Positions 41,153-51,718 of a DNA stretch of 64,000 nt are shown here, piece by piece. Below the pieces are notes generated by a model that was not told where the DNA came from, did no database searches, and was given only the letters and a program-made list of their open reading frames with translations. The stretch's first letter is position 1, and every line of letters starts with the position of its first letter. Made by a program: the position numbers and the translations under genes. Source of the stretch: Ruminococcus sp. (GTDB lineage Bacteria; Bacillota; Clostridia; Oscillospirales; Ruminococcaceae); contig SVNR01000007.1 in assembly GCA_015066815.1 (NCBI GenBank), forward strand, positions 1-64,000, written 5' to 3'.

Positions 41153-43471
41153 ATGGAACCTAAAAGACCCCGTAGCAGAGAAAAAAATGTTACCTCAGGC
41201 GGACACGGAATCTACAGACGCGGAAGCGGTCTGGGCAGTGGACCTGTAGGTTCATCCAACGGTTATTCCGGTCAGAAGCCTCGTACATCAGGCAAGCGTG
41301 CCGCAATCGGAACAGGTATCAGTCTCCCTACTTTATTGTTTATCGGATTTCTTGTTTTCAGTTTTTTCAAGGACGGAGGCTCTTCACCGGACTATACGCA
41401 GAACTATCTTCCGGACAACAATTATTCAGATGATTATATTTCCGATAATAACGGAACACTTGACACAAGCATTGCAGCAGGATCACGTCCGAAATACACT
41501 CAGCTTCTTGGTAACAGACAGGATATTGTAACTATAATGGTATACATATGCGGTACTGATCTTGAATCCAGAAACGGAATGGCATCCTCTGATATTCAGG
41601 AGATGGCAGATGCGTCGTTCGGAGATAATGTCAATCTTATTCTTTATACGGGTGGCTGTAAGGAATGGAAAATAAACGGGATCAGCAACAAGAAAAATCA
41701 GATCTATCAGATAAAAGACGGTAAAATAAACCGTCTCGAAGAAAACTACGGCAGTGACTCAATGACAGATCCTGATACGCTTACCTCTTTTATACGTTAC
41801 TGCAATCAGAACTTTCCTGCTAACAGAAACCAGCTTATTTTATGGGATCACGGCGGCGGTTCTGTCAGCGGTTTTGGCTATGACGAAAAAAATTCAGGAA
41901 GCGGCTCAATGGATCTTGCCGAAATAGACAGCGCGCTTTCAAACGCAGGTGTAAAATTTGATTTTGTAGGGTTTGACGCATGTCTTATGGCTACTGCCGA
42001 AACTGCTCTTATGCTCAACAAGCATGCTGATTATATGATTGCATCTGAAGAAACTGAACCCGGTATCGGCTGGTACTATACAGACTGGCTTACCGCACTT
42101 GGCAGAAACACTTCGGTTTCTACCATAGAAACAGGTAAAAAAATCATCGACGATTTTGTTTCTACCTGTGCCAAAAGATGCCGGGGACAGAAAACAACTC
42201 TCTCAATAGTAGATCTTGCCGAATTCTCCAACACTGTTCCTGACAGACTGAATTCGTTTGCTCTTTCTGTCAGCAATATGATGTCAAACCAGGAATACAA
42301 AGCTGTTTCAGATGCAAGATACCTTACAAGAGAGTTTGCTGTATCTTCAAAAATAGATCAGGTGGATCTTGCTCATCTTGCACTTAACATGAACAATCCT
42401 GAAGGTGAAGAATTAAGCAATGCAATAAGAAAAGCAGTAAAATACAACCGCACATCCTCAAACATTACAAACGCATACGGAATATCTATATACTTCCCCT
42501 ATCGCCGCACCTCAAACGTAGATACCGCTTGCAATACATACAACAGAATCGGCATGGATTCCGAATACAGCAAATGCATAAGACAATTTGCAAGCTTTGA
42601 AACATCCGGTCAGATAGCGTCCGGCGGTACATCATCACCGCTCTCTTCTCTTCTCGGAATACTCGATACATCAGTAGGTTCAGGCAGTACCGACATGATA
42701 GGACAGCTTATTGACGGCTTCCTTAGCGGCAGCTCCGATCGTATCATAGAAGGTCTTGATTCTTCAAACACCGGATATATGAACGAAACAGCCATGTCTG
42801 CCGGCGAAACTGCCGAATATATATCAATGAATTACTTTGATGCTTCAAGACTTGTATGGGAAAAGAACAGCAAAGGACAATATGTTATGGAGCTTCCGGA
42901 AAGTCAATGGGAGCTTGTTCACAATCTTGACAAAAACCTTTTCTATGATGACGGAAGCGGATATGTTGATATGGGACTTGATAATGTGTTTGATTTTGAC
43001 GATGACGGCGATCTTATTGCAGATACGGACAACACATGGCTTGCCATAAACGGTCAGCCGGTTGCCTACTATCATACGGATACTACCGAATTCGGAAACG
43101 ACGTATATTCCATAACAGGATATGTTCCGGTAAAGCTTAACGGCGAACGTGCAAATCTTATTCTGGTTTTTGACAGTGAAAACCCTGACGGCTACATTGC
43201 CGGTGCTTCTACTGACTATATAAACAACGAAACAGATACAGTGGCTAAAAACATGACTGAGCTTAAGAGCGGCGATACTCTTGATTTTATATGCGACTAC
43301 TACAGCTACGATGGCACTTACGATGACAGCTATTATCTCGGAGAACAGATGACCGTTACAGACAACATGAAAATAAGCAACGTAGACGTCGGCAATGGTC
43401 AGCTGAAAATAACATATCGTTTTACAGATATCTATAACCGTGAATACTGGACAGAATCAATAATGCCATAA
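41153..43471 (+). CDS. Clostripain family (C11) cysteine peptidase
   Basis: MVYICGTDLESRNGMASSDIQEM, LILWDHGGGSVSGFGYDE, FVGFDACLMATAE; ATG at 41153 after AGGAGG. Confidence 0.9.
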   Translation: MEPKRPRSREKNVTSGGHGIYRRGSGLGSGPVGSSNGYSGQKPRTSGKRAAIGTGISLPTLLFIGFLVFSFFKDGGSSPDYTQNYLPDNNYSDDYISDNNGTLDTSIAAGSRPKYTQLLGNRQDIVTIMVYICGTDLESRNGMASSDIQEMADASFGDNVNLILYTGGCKEWKINGISNKKNQIYQIKDGKINRLEENYGSDSMTDPDTLTSFIRYCNQNFPANRNQLILWDHGGGSVSGFGYDEKNSGSGSMDLAEIDSALSNAGVKFDFVGFDACLMATAETALMLNKHADYMIASEETEPGIGWYYTDWLTALGRNTSVSTIETGKKIIDDFVSTCAKRCRGQKTTLSIVDLAEFSNTVPDRLNSFALSVSNMMSNQEYKAVSDARYLTREFAVSSKIDQVDLAHLALNMNNPEGEELSNAIRKAVKYNRTSSNITNAYGISIYFPYRRTSNVDTACNTYNRIGMDSEYSKCIRQFASFETSGQIASGGTSSPLSSLLGILDTSVGSGSTDMIGQLIDGFLSGSSDRIIEGLDSSNTGYMNETAMSAGETAEYISMNYFDASRLVWEKNSKGQYVMELPESQWELVHNLDKNLFYDDGSGYVDMGLDNVFDFDDDGDLIADTDNTWLAINGQPVAYYHTDTTEFGNDVYSITGYVPVKLNGERANLILVFDSENPDGYIAGASTDYINNETDTVAKNMTELKSGDTLDFICDYYSYDGTYDDSYYLGEQMTVTDNMKISNVDVGNGQLKITYRFTDIYNREYWTESIMP

Positions 43472-43537
43472 GAAATTGTATTGAAAGTCAGACTTGTTTT
43501 AATGTTCACTGCAATATAATAAAATACTTCACTATAC

Positions 43538-43575
43538 AGAGCAGTATCTCAGCTTAGCGATACTGCTCTGTTTGT
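43538..43575 (+). terminator. Rho-independent terminator
   Basis: agagcagtatctcagcttagcgatactgctctgtttgttt. Confidence 0.75.
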
Positions 43576-43644
43576 TTCTGAATTGGTATCTGATTTTCTT
43601 GAACCTGTCCGATTGAAAAATACAAAAATCACATTCCTGCTGAT

Positions 43645-43808
43645 ATAGTAAACGGCAAATGAAACAGTCGTTTACTATTAGCTGATATGCACGGAGCTAA
43701 CGTAGTTAGTGGATGTGTAAGGTAATAAAAAAATATTGATTATAGACTTTTTGAGTTTTTAGGTATATAATTATAGTGAACGCAAAAAATATTTTTTGCA
43801 TTCATAAA
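43645..43808. repeat. Full-length composite dispersed repeat (copy 10)
   Basis: atagtaaacggcaaatgaaacagtcgtttactat + gctgatatgcacggagctaacgtagttagtggatgtgtaaggtaat + atagtgaacgcaaaaaatattttttgcattcat. Confidence 0.75.
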
Positions 43809-43853
43809 TAGAGTTTTTTAACATAGTACGCTGAAAGAAAAGGAGCTTTTGAT

Positions 43854-45203
43854 ATGGAAATATCAGAGAAGAAAAAATTCAATATACAGCTTAAGTCACT
43901 CGTTCTTCCTATGGCTTTTCAACAGCTTATGATGGCGATGGTAAGCGTTTCTGACGCTTTTATGATAGGTTTTATAAGTCAGGATGCATTATCGGCAGTG
44001 TCTCTGGCAGGACAGATACAGTTTGTTTACTCTTTGTTTTTATATGCGATAATGTCCGGTGTATCTATCTTTGCCGCTCAATACCGTGCGATCAGGGACA
44101 ATATCTCTGTAGAAAAAATACTTGGAATAGGTCTTAAGATATCTGTTCTTATCTCTCTCCCGTTTATGTTCGGAGCAATTCTGTTTCCCGAATTTCTTAT
44201 GAAAGCCTTTGCCTCAGATCCGGTACTGATTTCCGGCGGTGCTGAATATCTGCGTGTTGTCGGAATCACATATCTTCTTCTGAGTATATCACAGATATAT
44301 CTGAGCATCATGAAAAACTGCGGAATGGCGTCTATGAGTGCAGTGATAAGCAGTGTTTCCGTTGTTATAAACATCGTGTTCAACGCTTTGTTTATTTTTG
44401 TGTTCGATATGGGAATCAAGGGTGCTGCACTTGCAACAGTAATATCAAAAGCAGTAGAGTTTGCATGGGTTTTTGTGATCATGGCAAAGAACAAGGAGGT
44501 TACTCTTCGCATACCATATCTCCTCCACAATGATAAAAGCCTTAAGCACGACTTCTGGAAATACACTGCACCTATACTCGGTAACGAAATAGTATGGGGC
44601 GTCGGATTTACAATGTATTCAGTTATCATGGGGCATCTTGGAAGTGATGCTGCAGCTGCAAATTCTATCGCCAATATAATTAAAAATCTGTCTATCTGCT
44701 TCTGCTCGGGAGTTGCAAATGCCAGCGGCGTCATGGTAGGAAAACAGCTCGGAAAAAACGAACTTGATAAAGCCCGTGAATATGGTTCAAGACTTGTAAA
44801 AATAGCAATCTTCAGCGGCGTGATCGCCGGCGCCATGATTCTTTGCGTACTGCCGTTCGTTCCGCTTATCAGTACACTCACACCAACAGCAAGAAAGTAT
44901 CTTCAGACAATGCTCATAGTCTGCTCGTACTATGTAATCGGAAAATCGATCAACATGACAGTTATTTCCGGTATTCTTCCTTCAGGCGGGGATTCAAAGT
45001 TTGGTTTTATATGCGACGCTGTCACCATGTGGGCAATAGTTGTTCCTATCGGTCTTGTATGCGCTTTTGTTCTTCACCTGCCTGTTACTCTGGTGTACAT
45101 TATTATAAACATCGATGAAATAATAAAGCTTCCTGTTGTATACATGAACTATGTAAAATACCGCTGGGTAAAAAATCTCACCAAAACTCAAAAGCATTTT
45201 TAG
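43854..45203 (+). CDS. MATE family efflux transporter
   Basis: 12-TM; LPMAFQQLMMAMVSVSDAFMIG. Confidence 0.92.
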   Translation: MEISEKKKFNIQLKSLVLPMAFQQLMMAMVSVSDAFMIGFISQDALSAVSLAGQIQFVYSLFLYAIMSGVSIFAAQYRAIRDNISVEKILGIGLKISVLISLPFMFGAILFPEFLMKAFASDPVLISGGAEYLRVVGITYLLLSISQIYLSIMKNCGMASMSAVISSVSVVINIVFNALFIFVFDMGIKGAALATVISKAVEFAWVFVIMAKNKEVTLRIPYLLHNDKSLKHDFWKYTAPILGNEIVWGVGFTMYSVIMGHLGSDAAAANSIANIIKNLSICFCSGVANASGVMVGKQLGKNELDKAREYGSRLVKIAIFSGVIAGAMILCVLPFVPLISTLTPTARKYLQTMLIVCSYYVIGKSINMTVISGILPSGGDSKFGFICDAVTMWAIVVPIGLVCAFVLHLPVTLVYIIINIDEIIKLPVVYMNYVKYRWVKNLTKTQKHF

Positions 45204-45212
45204 GAGGTCAGT

Positions 45213-45806
45213 ATGAATATTTATCTCGAAATCTTTGGATATACCGGAACTGCACTTATCATTGTTTCAATGATGATGACATCAGTTTTAAAGCTTCGGA
45301 TTTTCAATATGTGCGGCTCGTTTATAAGTATGATTTATGCTCTCTTCTGTGATGCCTGGCCTGTAGTAGTGCTTAATTTTTCACTTATCTGCATAAACCT
45401 TTTCCAGACAATACGCCAGTTCAGACAAAAGGATAACTTCGGTCATGTTATTGCCGGTGCAGATGATAAAACAGTACGTTATTTTCTTGACCACTACAAA
45501 AACGATATACAGGCATTTTTCCCTGACTACTCCCTGACCCCGGATGCTGAGATCCATGTAATGTTTGTAAGCGGTGAAATAATCGGCGTACTTATCGGAA
45601 CAAGATCGGATGACACCTGCAGGATTGAGCTTGACTACATTATTCGCGGATACCGTGACATAAAAGCAGGGCAGTTTCTTTTGTCACGTCTGAAGGAACA
45701 GGGTGTCAACAAGCTGACTGCCCCTGATAGCACATATGAGCATAAAAAATATCTTACAAAACTCGGATTCTGCAGCGACGGCAACATACTTACAAAGGAA
45801 ATTTAG
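45213..45806 (+). CDS. YgjV-like membrane domain fused to GNAT-like domain
   Basis: LEIFGYTGTALIIVSMMMTSVLKLRIFNMCGS; C-term IHVMFVSGEIIGVLIG...LTKLGF. Confidence 0.65.
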   Translation: MNIYLEIFGYTGTALIIVSMMMTSVLKLRIFNMCGSFISMIYALFCDAWPVVVLNFSLICINLFQTIRQFRQKDNFGHVIAGADDKTVRYFLDHYKNDIQAFFPDYSLTPDAEIHVMFVSGEIIGVLIGTRSDDTCRIELDYIIRGYRDIKAGQFLLSRLKEQGVNKLTAPDSTYEHKKYLTKLGFCSDGNILTKEI

Positions 45807-45850
45807 AAAAAATATCGCAGTTGAAGCTATATCAACTGCGATATTTTTTC
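45807..45850 (+). terminator. Rho-independent terminator
   Basis: aaaaaatatcgcagttgaagctatatcaactgcgatatttttt. Confidence 0.85.
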
Positions 45851-45997
45851 TGTCTCAGATCATTTACCGGAATATTCGTTTGAAGGAGGCATACATATAT
45901 GGCCTCTGCATACATAATACGTTACACTGTCGTTTTCAGAAAAACGAAGGCATATCCACGCTTTTCTGCCATATTGATTTCATACATCCTCCTGTTT

Positions 45998-46034
45998 AAA
46001 AACGCCGTCCGACTTGTTGTCAGACAGCGTTTTA
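45998..46034 (-). terminator. Terminator for the 46037 small gene
   Basis: aaaaacgccgtccgacttgttgtcagacagcgtttt. Confidence 0.65.
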
Positions 46035-46036
46035 TC

Positions 46037-46312
46037 TTATAAATCCTGTAGATCCGCAGCAGTAAGATCATTCTCCACGTTATCTCTTGCAAGATCAGTG
46101 TCGATAACTGCATAAACATCGGAGACAGGTCTGTCCTGCGAAAAAGGTCTTGTGTGATATACTTTTTGCGCAGGTGATCCTGTACCTGCAATGATAGGAT
46201 TGGCATGCTTCTTTCCGTGTCTGGCTTTGCCCTGGATTTCAGGAACTGCAGACTCATCATTCTTATGATGCACATGTGTGCGTTCAGGACGCTTCATGCC
46301 CTGCTTTGCCAT
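46037..46312 (-). CDS. Small His/Lys-rich hypothetical protein (91 aa)
   Basis: MAKQGMKRPERTHVHHKNDESAVPEIQGKARHGKKHANPIIAG; preceded by GAGGTGATAA, followed by terminator. Confidence 0.6.
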   Translation of the reverse strand: MAKQGMKRPERTHVHHKNDESAVPEIQGKARHGKKHANPIIAGTGSPAQKVYHTRPFSQDRPVSDVYAVIDTDLARDNVENDLTAADLQDL

Positions 46313-46465
46313 ATTTATCACCTCAGATATAGTATGTGCTTACTTTTTTTATTTATGTGTTTCTTTTTAAAAAGTAAGTTTTGAAGCTCCTTAAAAAAAT
46401 ATGATAACAGCCTCATTCAACTAACCTTCTTCAAGTGCATAGAATAATCACATGGAGGTGATACA

Positions 46466-47257
46466 ATGAACAAAGGTATTGACGTTTCCTCTTATCAGGG
46501 TGTTGTGGACTGGAAACAGGTAAAATCCGATGCAGTTGAATTTGCAATTCTCAGAGCAGGCTATGGACGTGAGATATCACAGAAGGACAGCAGCTTTGAA
46601 AGGAACTACTCCGGATGTACTGAAAACAATATTAATACAGGTGCTTATTGGTACAGCTACGCATTATCTGCAGACGAAGCAAAAAAGGAAGCCGACGCCT
46701 GCCTTAAATCAATTGCCGGCAAAAAACTAAATTATCCTGTATACTTTGATATAGAAGATAAAACACAGCTTGGTTTATCTGACAAACGTCTGCAGGATAT
46801 TGCTGTGGCTTTCTGTAATGAAATGGAGACCGCAGGATACTGGGTAGGGATTTATAGCTATAAATCATTTCTGGAATCAGTTTTTACTGAGGATTTTCTG
46901 AAACGGTATTCAATATGGGTTGCACACACAGGTGTAAAGGCAACTGATTTTAAGTACGACCATGGTATCTGGCAATACAGCCATAAAGGGAAAATAAAGG
47001 GGATTTTATCTGATGTTGACCTGAACTACGGATATATAGATTATCCTTCTATGATAAAAAATGCAGGTCTGAACGGCTACACAAAGCCTGATGTTACTCC
47101 GTACAGAGAACACACTGTTTCAAAAAATGAATCACTATGGGAAATTTCTGAAAAATACCTCGGAAACGGTGCAAGGTATACTGAGATCAAAAAACTGAAT
47201 AAGCTTGAGTCAGACACTATTTTTAAAGGACAGGTGCTGAAGCTTCCTGAAAAATAA
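46466..47257 (+). CDS. GH25 lysozyme with C-terminal LysM
   Basis: KGIDVSSYQGVVDWKQVKSDAVEFAILRAGYG; YFDIED; C-term HTVSKNESLWEISEKYLGNGARYTEIKKLNKL. Confidence 0.95.
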   Translation: MNKGIDVSSYQGVVDWKQVKSDAVEFAILRAGYGREISQKDSSFERNYSGCTENNINTGAYWYSYALSADEAKKEADACLKSIAGKKLNYPVYFDIEDKTQLGLSDKRLQDIAVAFCNEMETAGYWVGIYSYKSFLESVFTEDFLKRYSIWVAHTGVKATDFKYDHGIWQYSHKGKIKGILSDVDLNYGYIDYPSMIKNAGLNGYTKPDVTPYREHTVSKNESLWEISEKYLGNGARYTEIKKLNKLESDTIFKGQVLKLPEK

Positions 47258-47295
47258 TGCTGTGTACTATTGCTGATAAACGTGAAGATAAGTTT

Positions 47296-47330
47296 AAAAG
47301 GCTGCGGGCAAACGCCACGCAGCCTTTTTA
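47296..47330. terminator. Rho-independent terminator
   Basis: aaaaggctgcgggcaaacgccacgcagccttttt. Confidence 0.85.
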
Positions 47331-48443
47331 TCCACTTTTTCTTATTTCAGAAAACAGTTCACTGCCCCCGTACAGAACAGTTTTGTTTCTTCCTGATTTT
47401 TTTGCTTCATATAATGCAATATCGGCATTTTTTACATCAACACTATAATCTCCGCCTGTGTATCCTGAAACGCCGATCGAGATCGTGCTTTTACATACGC
47501 CGTTATCCGTCTTTTCTGTTTTTTCTCTGAGTTTTTCTGCAATCCTTACTGCATCATCAACGGAACAATCTGGCATAATAATTAAAAACTCTTCCCCGCC
47601 CCATCGTATAACGTAGTCTGTCTCACGTACTGTATTTTTCAATATATCTGCCAGACATACAAGCACCTTATCTCCGGAAGCATGTCCGTATTTATCATTA
47701 ACCTTCTTGAACAAGTCAATATCTATCAGAATAAAGCTTATATCAAAGCGGGAAAACTTTATAAACTCACCTGTTTCTGAGTTAATAAGCTCCTTAAGCT
47801 TATTTCTGTTATACACCCCTGTAAGCTGATCATGAACTGCAAGATGATTAAGCTGTTTTTTAGCAAAATATTGTTCAAAATACACTCCCTGCATCATCTT
47901 GTGCATTGTAGCTACCGCTAAAATACACGGCAGATTGAAAAGATACATCATATCTATATCTTTATATTGTATGAATATATCTGCCACAGCAATATCGACC
48001 AGCAAAAACAGATGCGCAGGAATACTGTACTTCAATGGTGCTGAAAAGCCTGCACATACAAAAATAAGATTCATGATGATCATACCGGGAACTGCAAACT
48101 GCCTGTCCGGCAGCAGATATGTAGACCAGTCCGTACACCAGATTATAATATGAATCATGAGATAAGTAACAGGGATCATGATCCTGTAATCTGTTTTTTT
48201 CTTTGATATTATAGTATATATAATAAAAGGAATTATAATTATAGTACGCGGCAAGACCGTTTCATAAGAAAACCGTCCGAATATACTACAATCCGTGACA
48301 AAAAAGGAAATATACGCCAATATAGAAACTATTATCATTTGTGCATTAAATGATTTGTAATATTCATACTTTGACTGAAAAAATTCCCGTCGTTCTTCCT
48401 TAGTAAAATCCTTTAAACTGATTTTATTCATCCCCTGAAACAC
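47328..48443 (-). CDS. Membrane diguanylate cyclase (GGDEF)
   Basis: HDQLTGVYNRNKLKEL, DIDLFKKVNDKYGHASGDKVL, RWGGEEFLIIMPD; N-terminal TM helices. Confidence 0.94.
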   Translation of the reverse strand: MFQGMNKISLKDFTKEERREFFQSKYEYYKSFNAQMIIVSILAYISFFVTDCSIFGRFSYETVLPRTIIIIPFIIYTIISKKKTDYRIMIPVTYLMIHIIIWCTDWSTYLLPDRQFAVPGMIIMNLIFVCAGFSAPLKYSIPAHLFLLVDIAVADIFIQYKDIDMMYLFNLPCILAVATMHKMMQGVYFEQYFAKKQLNHLAVHDQLTGVYNRNKLKELINSETGEFIKFSRFDISFILIDIDLFKKVNDKYGHASGDKVLVCLADILKNTVRETDYVIRWGGEEFLIIMPDCSVDDAVRIAEKLREKTEKTDNGVCKSTISIGVSGYTGGDYSVDVKNADIALYEAKKSGRNKTVLYGGSELFSEIRKSG

Positions 48444-48713
48444 TCCTGATAATTCATTAATTTCCTTATATTTTTCCCATTATAGCATTTTCATATGCAA
48501 AAGTCAATTGGATTTTACGGTTTTAAAAAAATAAATTTTTAAGTTCTGAAGCTTTCAATTCTACATCAAGTTTTTTCTGCAAAAACAAGGCTTAAAACAA
48601 AAAAATGCTCTGCAGATTCTGACTGCAGGGCATAAAATACATATCATCAAGTAATCTATTATCATTTTTGAAGGTTTTGCGCACAATGTTTTTTGTAAGA
48701 AATACACGTTTGA

Positions 48714-49235
48714 TCATTTTATTTTGTCAAAACTCAGACTGACCTTTCTGTTCAGTATCATCTGTGCACACATGCCTGTAAAAAATCCGGCAATAATACC
48801 GCTCACGAGCAGTATAGGATAGTATGCAATTACTGAAAATGTACGCATGATCAGCATTGATGCGGCAATCTGTCCGGTGTTATGGAGAATCGCACCGAGC
48901 ACACTGGTAAGCCAGATATATTTTTGCGGAACAATCCTGCGTATGATTAACATACCGCATAAACAGAACACTGCACCTGCCGCACTGTAAATCAGGGAGG
49001 AAATATTACCGCTGAAAACAGAGCCGAGAATGATGCGGCTTAGTACAAGCATGGCAGTTTCGCCTGCACTGAATCGATAGACCGCAAAAACCGTAATGAT
49101 ATTTGCAAGACCCAGCTTTACCCCGGGAATGGGAACAATGTTCGGAATCCGTAATTCGACGATAAAAATAATCAATGCCATCGCCGTCAGAAGTGATAAC
49201 TGTGTCATCCGTCTTGTATTCATAAATACCTCCAC
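48714..49235 (-). CDS. Gx transporter / heptaprenyl-diphosphate synthase component I-like membrane protein
   Basis: MALIIFIVELRIPNIVPIPGVKLGLANIITVFAV. Confidence 0.85.
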   Translation of the reverse strand: MEVFMNTRRMTQLSLLTAMALIIFIVELRIPNIVPIPGVKLGLANIITVFAVYRFSAGETAMLVLSRIILGSVFSGNISSLIYSAAGAVFCLCGMLIIRRIVPQKYIWLTSVLGAILHNTGQIAASMLIMRTFSVIAYYPILLVSGIIAGFFTGMCAQMILNRKVSLSFDKIK

Positions 49236-49266
49236 CTTATTTTTTCAGCCGCTCTTCATCATCTTC

Positions 49267-50301
49267 CTATTCACGGAAAATCACATTTGCATTCCACGCT
49301 TTTGAGATCTGAATAAACTCTGTCAGTCCCTCTGTATAATAAAGCTTTGCGTCGTCTGTTACAAGTATCATTTCGAAGCCTTCTTCCTCCTGCCAATATC
49401 TGATCGCTTCCTCCGTTCCGAGAACAAACAACGCAGTGGAAAGAGCATCAGAAACAAGTCCGCTTTTTCCTATAATAGTTACTGAAACAAGACCGTTATC
49501 TGCCGGATAACCATCCTTCGGATCGATGATATGCCAGTATTTTTTGCCATCACTTCCGGTAAAATACCGTTCATAGTTTCCTGAAGTGATCACTGCCATA
49601 TCTGAAATATCCAGTGTACAGATCTGTTCCGATGGAAAAAAAGGATTCTGAACGCCTACTTTCCAGAACGACCCGTCCGGCTTGCTTCCAAGCGCATGTA
49701 CGTTACCGCCAAGATTTACAAGAGCAGAATTCACATCGTTTTTCTTAAGGATTTCAATAACACAGTCACTTGTATATCCCTTCGCCAATGCTCCGAAGTC
49801 AACCTGCATACCATCCGGAACAGAAACTAAATCACCGTCAGTCAAAACTCCGGTATAATCAACAAGCGACATTCGATCAGCAAGAAGCTGAGTATCCGGA
49901 ATCTGCTGTTTGTCCATGGTAAATCCCCATGCAGTAATCACAGGATAGAGAGTAATATCGAGTGCACCGTTGGTTTTCTCTCCTATTTCTATTCCTTTTC
50001 TGAGCAATGTCATAGTATCCTTTGAAACAGAAACAGCTTTTCCGTCTGAATGGTTAATCGCCCATGTATCACTCTGCTCTGATTTTACAGAAAGTTTATC
50101 CTCCAACAACAATATCCGCTCTATAGCTTTGCCAAGAGTTGTATCAGCATGTTCACCATAAGCCTTCAGATGCATAAAAGTATCCATAGCAAAAACATCA
50201 CGGACACATAGCTCAGGCTCCTCAGATGAAGACTCTGCGGACATAGTACATCCGCAGAGTAAAAAAGAAATAATAAAAAATAAAATCAGTAGTTTTTTCA
50301 T
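49267..50301 (-). CDS. apbE: FAD:protein FMN transferase (ApbE lipoprotein)
   Basis: Lipobox FLLCGC; MDTFMHLKAYG, VDFGALAKGYTSD, ALVNLGGNVHALG. Confidence 0.93.
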   Translation of the reverse strand: MKKLLILFFIISFLLCGCTMSAESSSEEPELCVRDVFAMDTFMHLKAYGEHADTTLGKAIERILLLEDKLSVKSEQSDTWAINHSDGKAVSVSKDTMTLLRKGIEIGEKTNGALDITLYPVITAWGFTMDKQQIPDTQLLADRMSLVDYTGVLTDGDLVSVPDGMQVDFGALAKGYTSDCVIEILKKNDVNSALVNLGGNVHALGSKPDGSFWKVGVQNPFFPSEQICTLDISDMAVITSGNYERYFTGSDGKKYWHIIDPKDGYPADNGLVSVTIIGKSGLVSDALSTALFVLGTEEAIRYWQEEEGFEMILVTDDAKLYYTEGLTEFIQISKAWNANVIFRE

Positions 50302-50311
50302 TGATAAGCAC

Positions 50312-51697
50312 TTACTTTCTTGCCATATCCAGAGCACTTGCAACCGCTGACATGATAGCATCGGAGCTGTATGTCGCTCCCGAATAAGCGTCAACATCTG
50401 TACTTTGTGATTCGAGTATACCGGAAATTACATAAGGAGAGGCTGTATCATAGTACCATGAATCACTTTCATAGGTCACACCCGTAATACTTACGATGAC
50501 ATCATTTTCAATAGTAACAGAAACTTCCACGTCACCGTCATAGCCATATGCTGATGCTGTATAGGTACCGTTATTATAGATATACACCGGCTCAGGCTCA
50601 GGTGCTGGTTCTGGTTCTGGTGCCGGAGCAGGTTCTGATTCCGGTTCAGGAGAAGGCTCATCTTCGCTAACCGGCTCGTCTGCCGGCGGAATTTCTTCTG
50701 ATACAGGATTTTGTTCTGTAACTTCAGATGTAAGTTCTACCAATGTTTCTAAAACAGATGTTTCTGATGCTTCAGATATATCTGTTTCCTTTGATATCTC
50801 CTCAGATACAGAAGTCGTTTCCTTAAGCGTTCCAGATACACTTATCGATGTACTTTCAACATGTTCTGTTATAAATGCTTCTGAAACAGAAGTTTCAGGA
50901 GCATCATCACTGTCTGCCCGGACAATATCACGTGTTTTATCAGCACTCGCATGCACACAGGGAACAGTCAGCATAAGAGCAAATACCGGAACACATACAG
51001 CATTGAGCAATTTTTTTGTTTCAGGCTTTTTACGAATTATGTACCATTTGCGTACACGACACACTGCATAACCAAGGAACACAATGCTGTAAACAAGAAC
51101 ACTGAAAAAATACCCTTCCCTTCCCATCTTCGCCATCGGGACAAAAAGAACCATAACATGCACATAGATCAATGCATAGAAAAGATACGCTGCTCTCTGA
51201 ATTTTCTTCCATAGTTTCGCATTCATTTTTCTGCGGACCTGCGGGAACGACATGACCGTCAGCGGTATCATGATCAAAAGCAGTAAAATAGTCAATATAC
51301 TTGCTATAAGCTGTTCCTGTGACATTCGTCCTGCATCAGAAAACAGTCTTACAAAATATGTCTTTCCATATCCGATATTATGACCAAGCGTCAGGATCGC
51401 CGCAAATATAGAAAGCTCTCCGCGAACAGGCATAAGTGCTTTTATAGGCTTTGAACCATTCGGAAATGCACCGATCCACATAACAACTGCCCATAACGCC
51501 GTTCCTAATGCGCCACGGCTGAATAATCCGATTATGTAGGTATTCAAAAATTCCGGTATTGTCCGAAAGTCAGCTACTGAAACCACAACTGCAATGACTG
51601 CAGCTGACGCATAGAAAAAATATGGTTTCTGCTTCAAAGTTTTTTTAAAACAAAACGCAAACGCAAATGCAAGAACAAGCGCTAAGAGAAAAAGCAT
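50312..51697 (-). CDS. Ferric-reductase-like transmembrane protein fused through P/E-rich linker to FMN-binding domain
   Basis: TM region with TLGHNIGYG and YVHVMVLFVP His residues; PEPESEPAPAPEPEPAPEPEP linker; C-term YNNGTYTASAYGYDGDVEVSVTI...DAYSGATYSSDAI. Confidence 0.85.
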   Translation of the reverse strand: MLFLLALVLAFAFAFCFKKTLKQKPYFFYASAAVIAVVVSVADFRTIPEFLNTYIIGLFSRGALGTALWAVVMWIGAFPNGSKPIKALMPVRGELSIFAAILTLGHNIGYGKTYFVRLFSDAGRMSQEQLIASILTILLLLIMIPLTVMSFPQVRRKMNAKLWKKIQRAAYLFYALIYVHVMVLFVPMAKMGREGYFFSVLVYSIVFLGYAVCRVRKWYIIRKKPETKKLLNAVCVPVFALMLTVPCVHASADKTRDIVRADSDDAPETSVSEAFITEHVESTSISVSGTLKETTSVSEEISKETDISEASETSVLETLVELTSEVTEQNPVSEEIPPADEPVSEDEPSPEPESEPAPAPEPEPAPEPEPVYIYNNGTYTASAYGYDGDVEVSVTIENDVIVSITGVTYESDSWYYDTASPYVISGILESQSTDVDAYSGATYSSDAIMSAVASALDMARK

Positions 51698-51718
51698 ATT
51701 ATTCAGTCGCTCCTTTTA

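Noticed and set aside
44078-44881. 267-aa minus-strand ORF
   Set aside because: Antisense to the MATE transporter; shadow ORF without domain signature.
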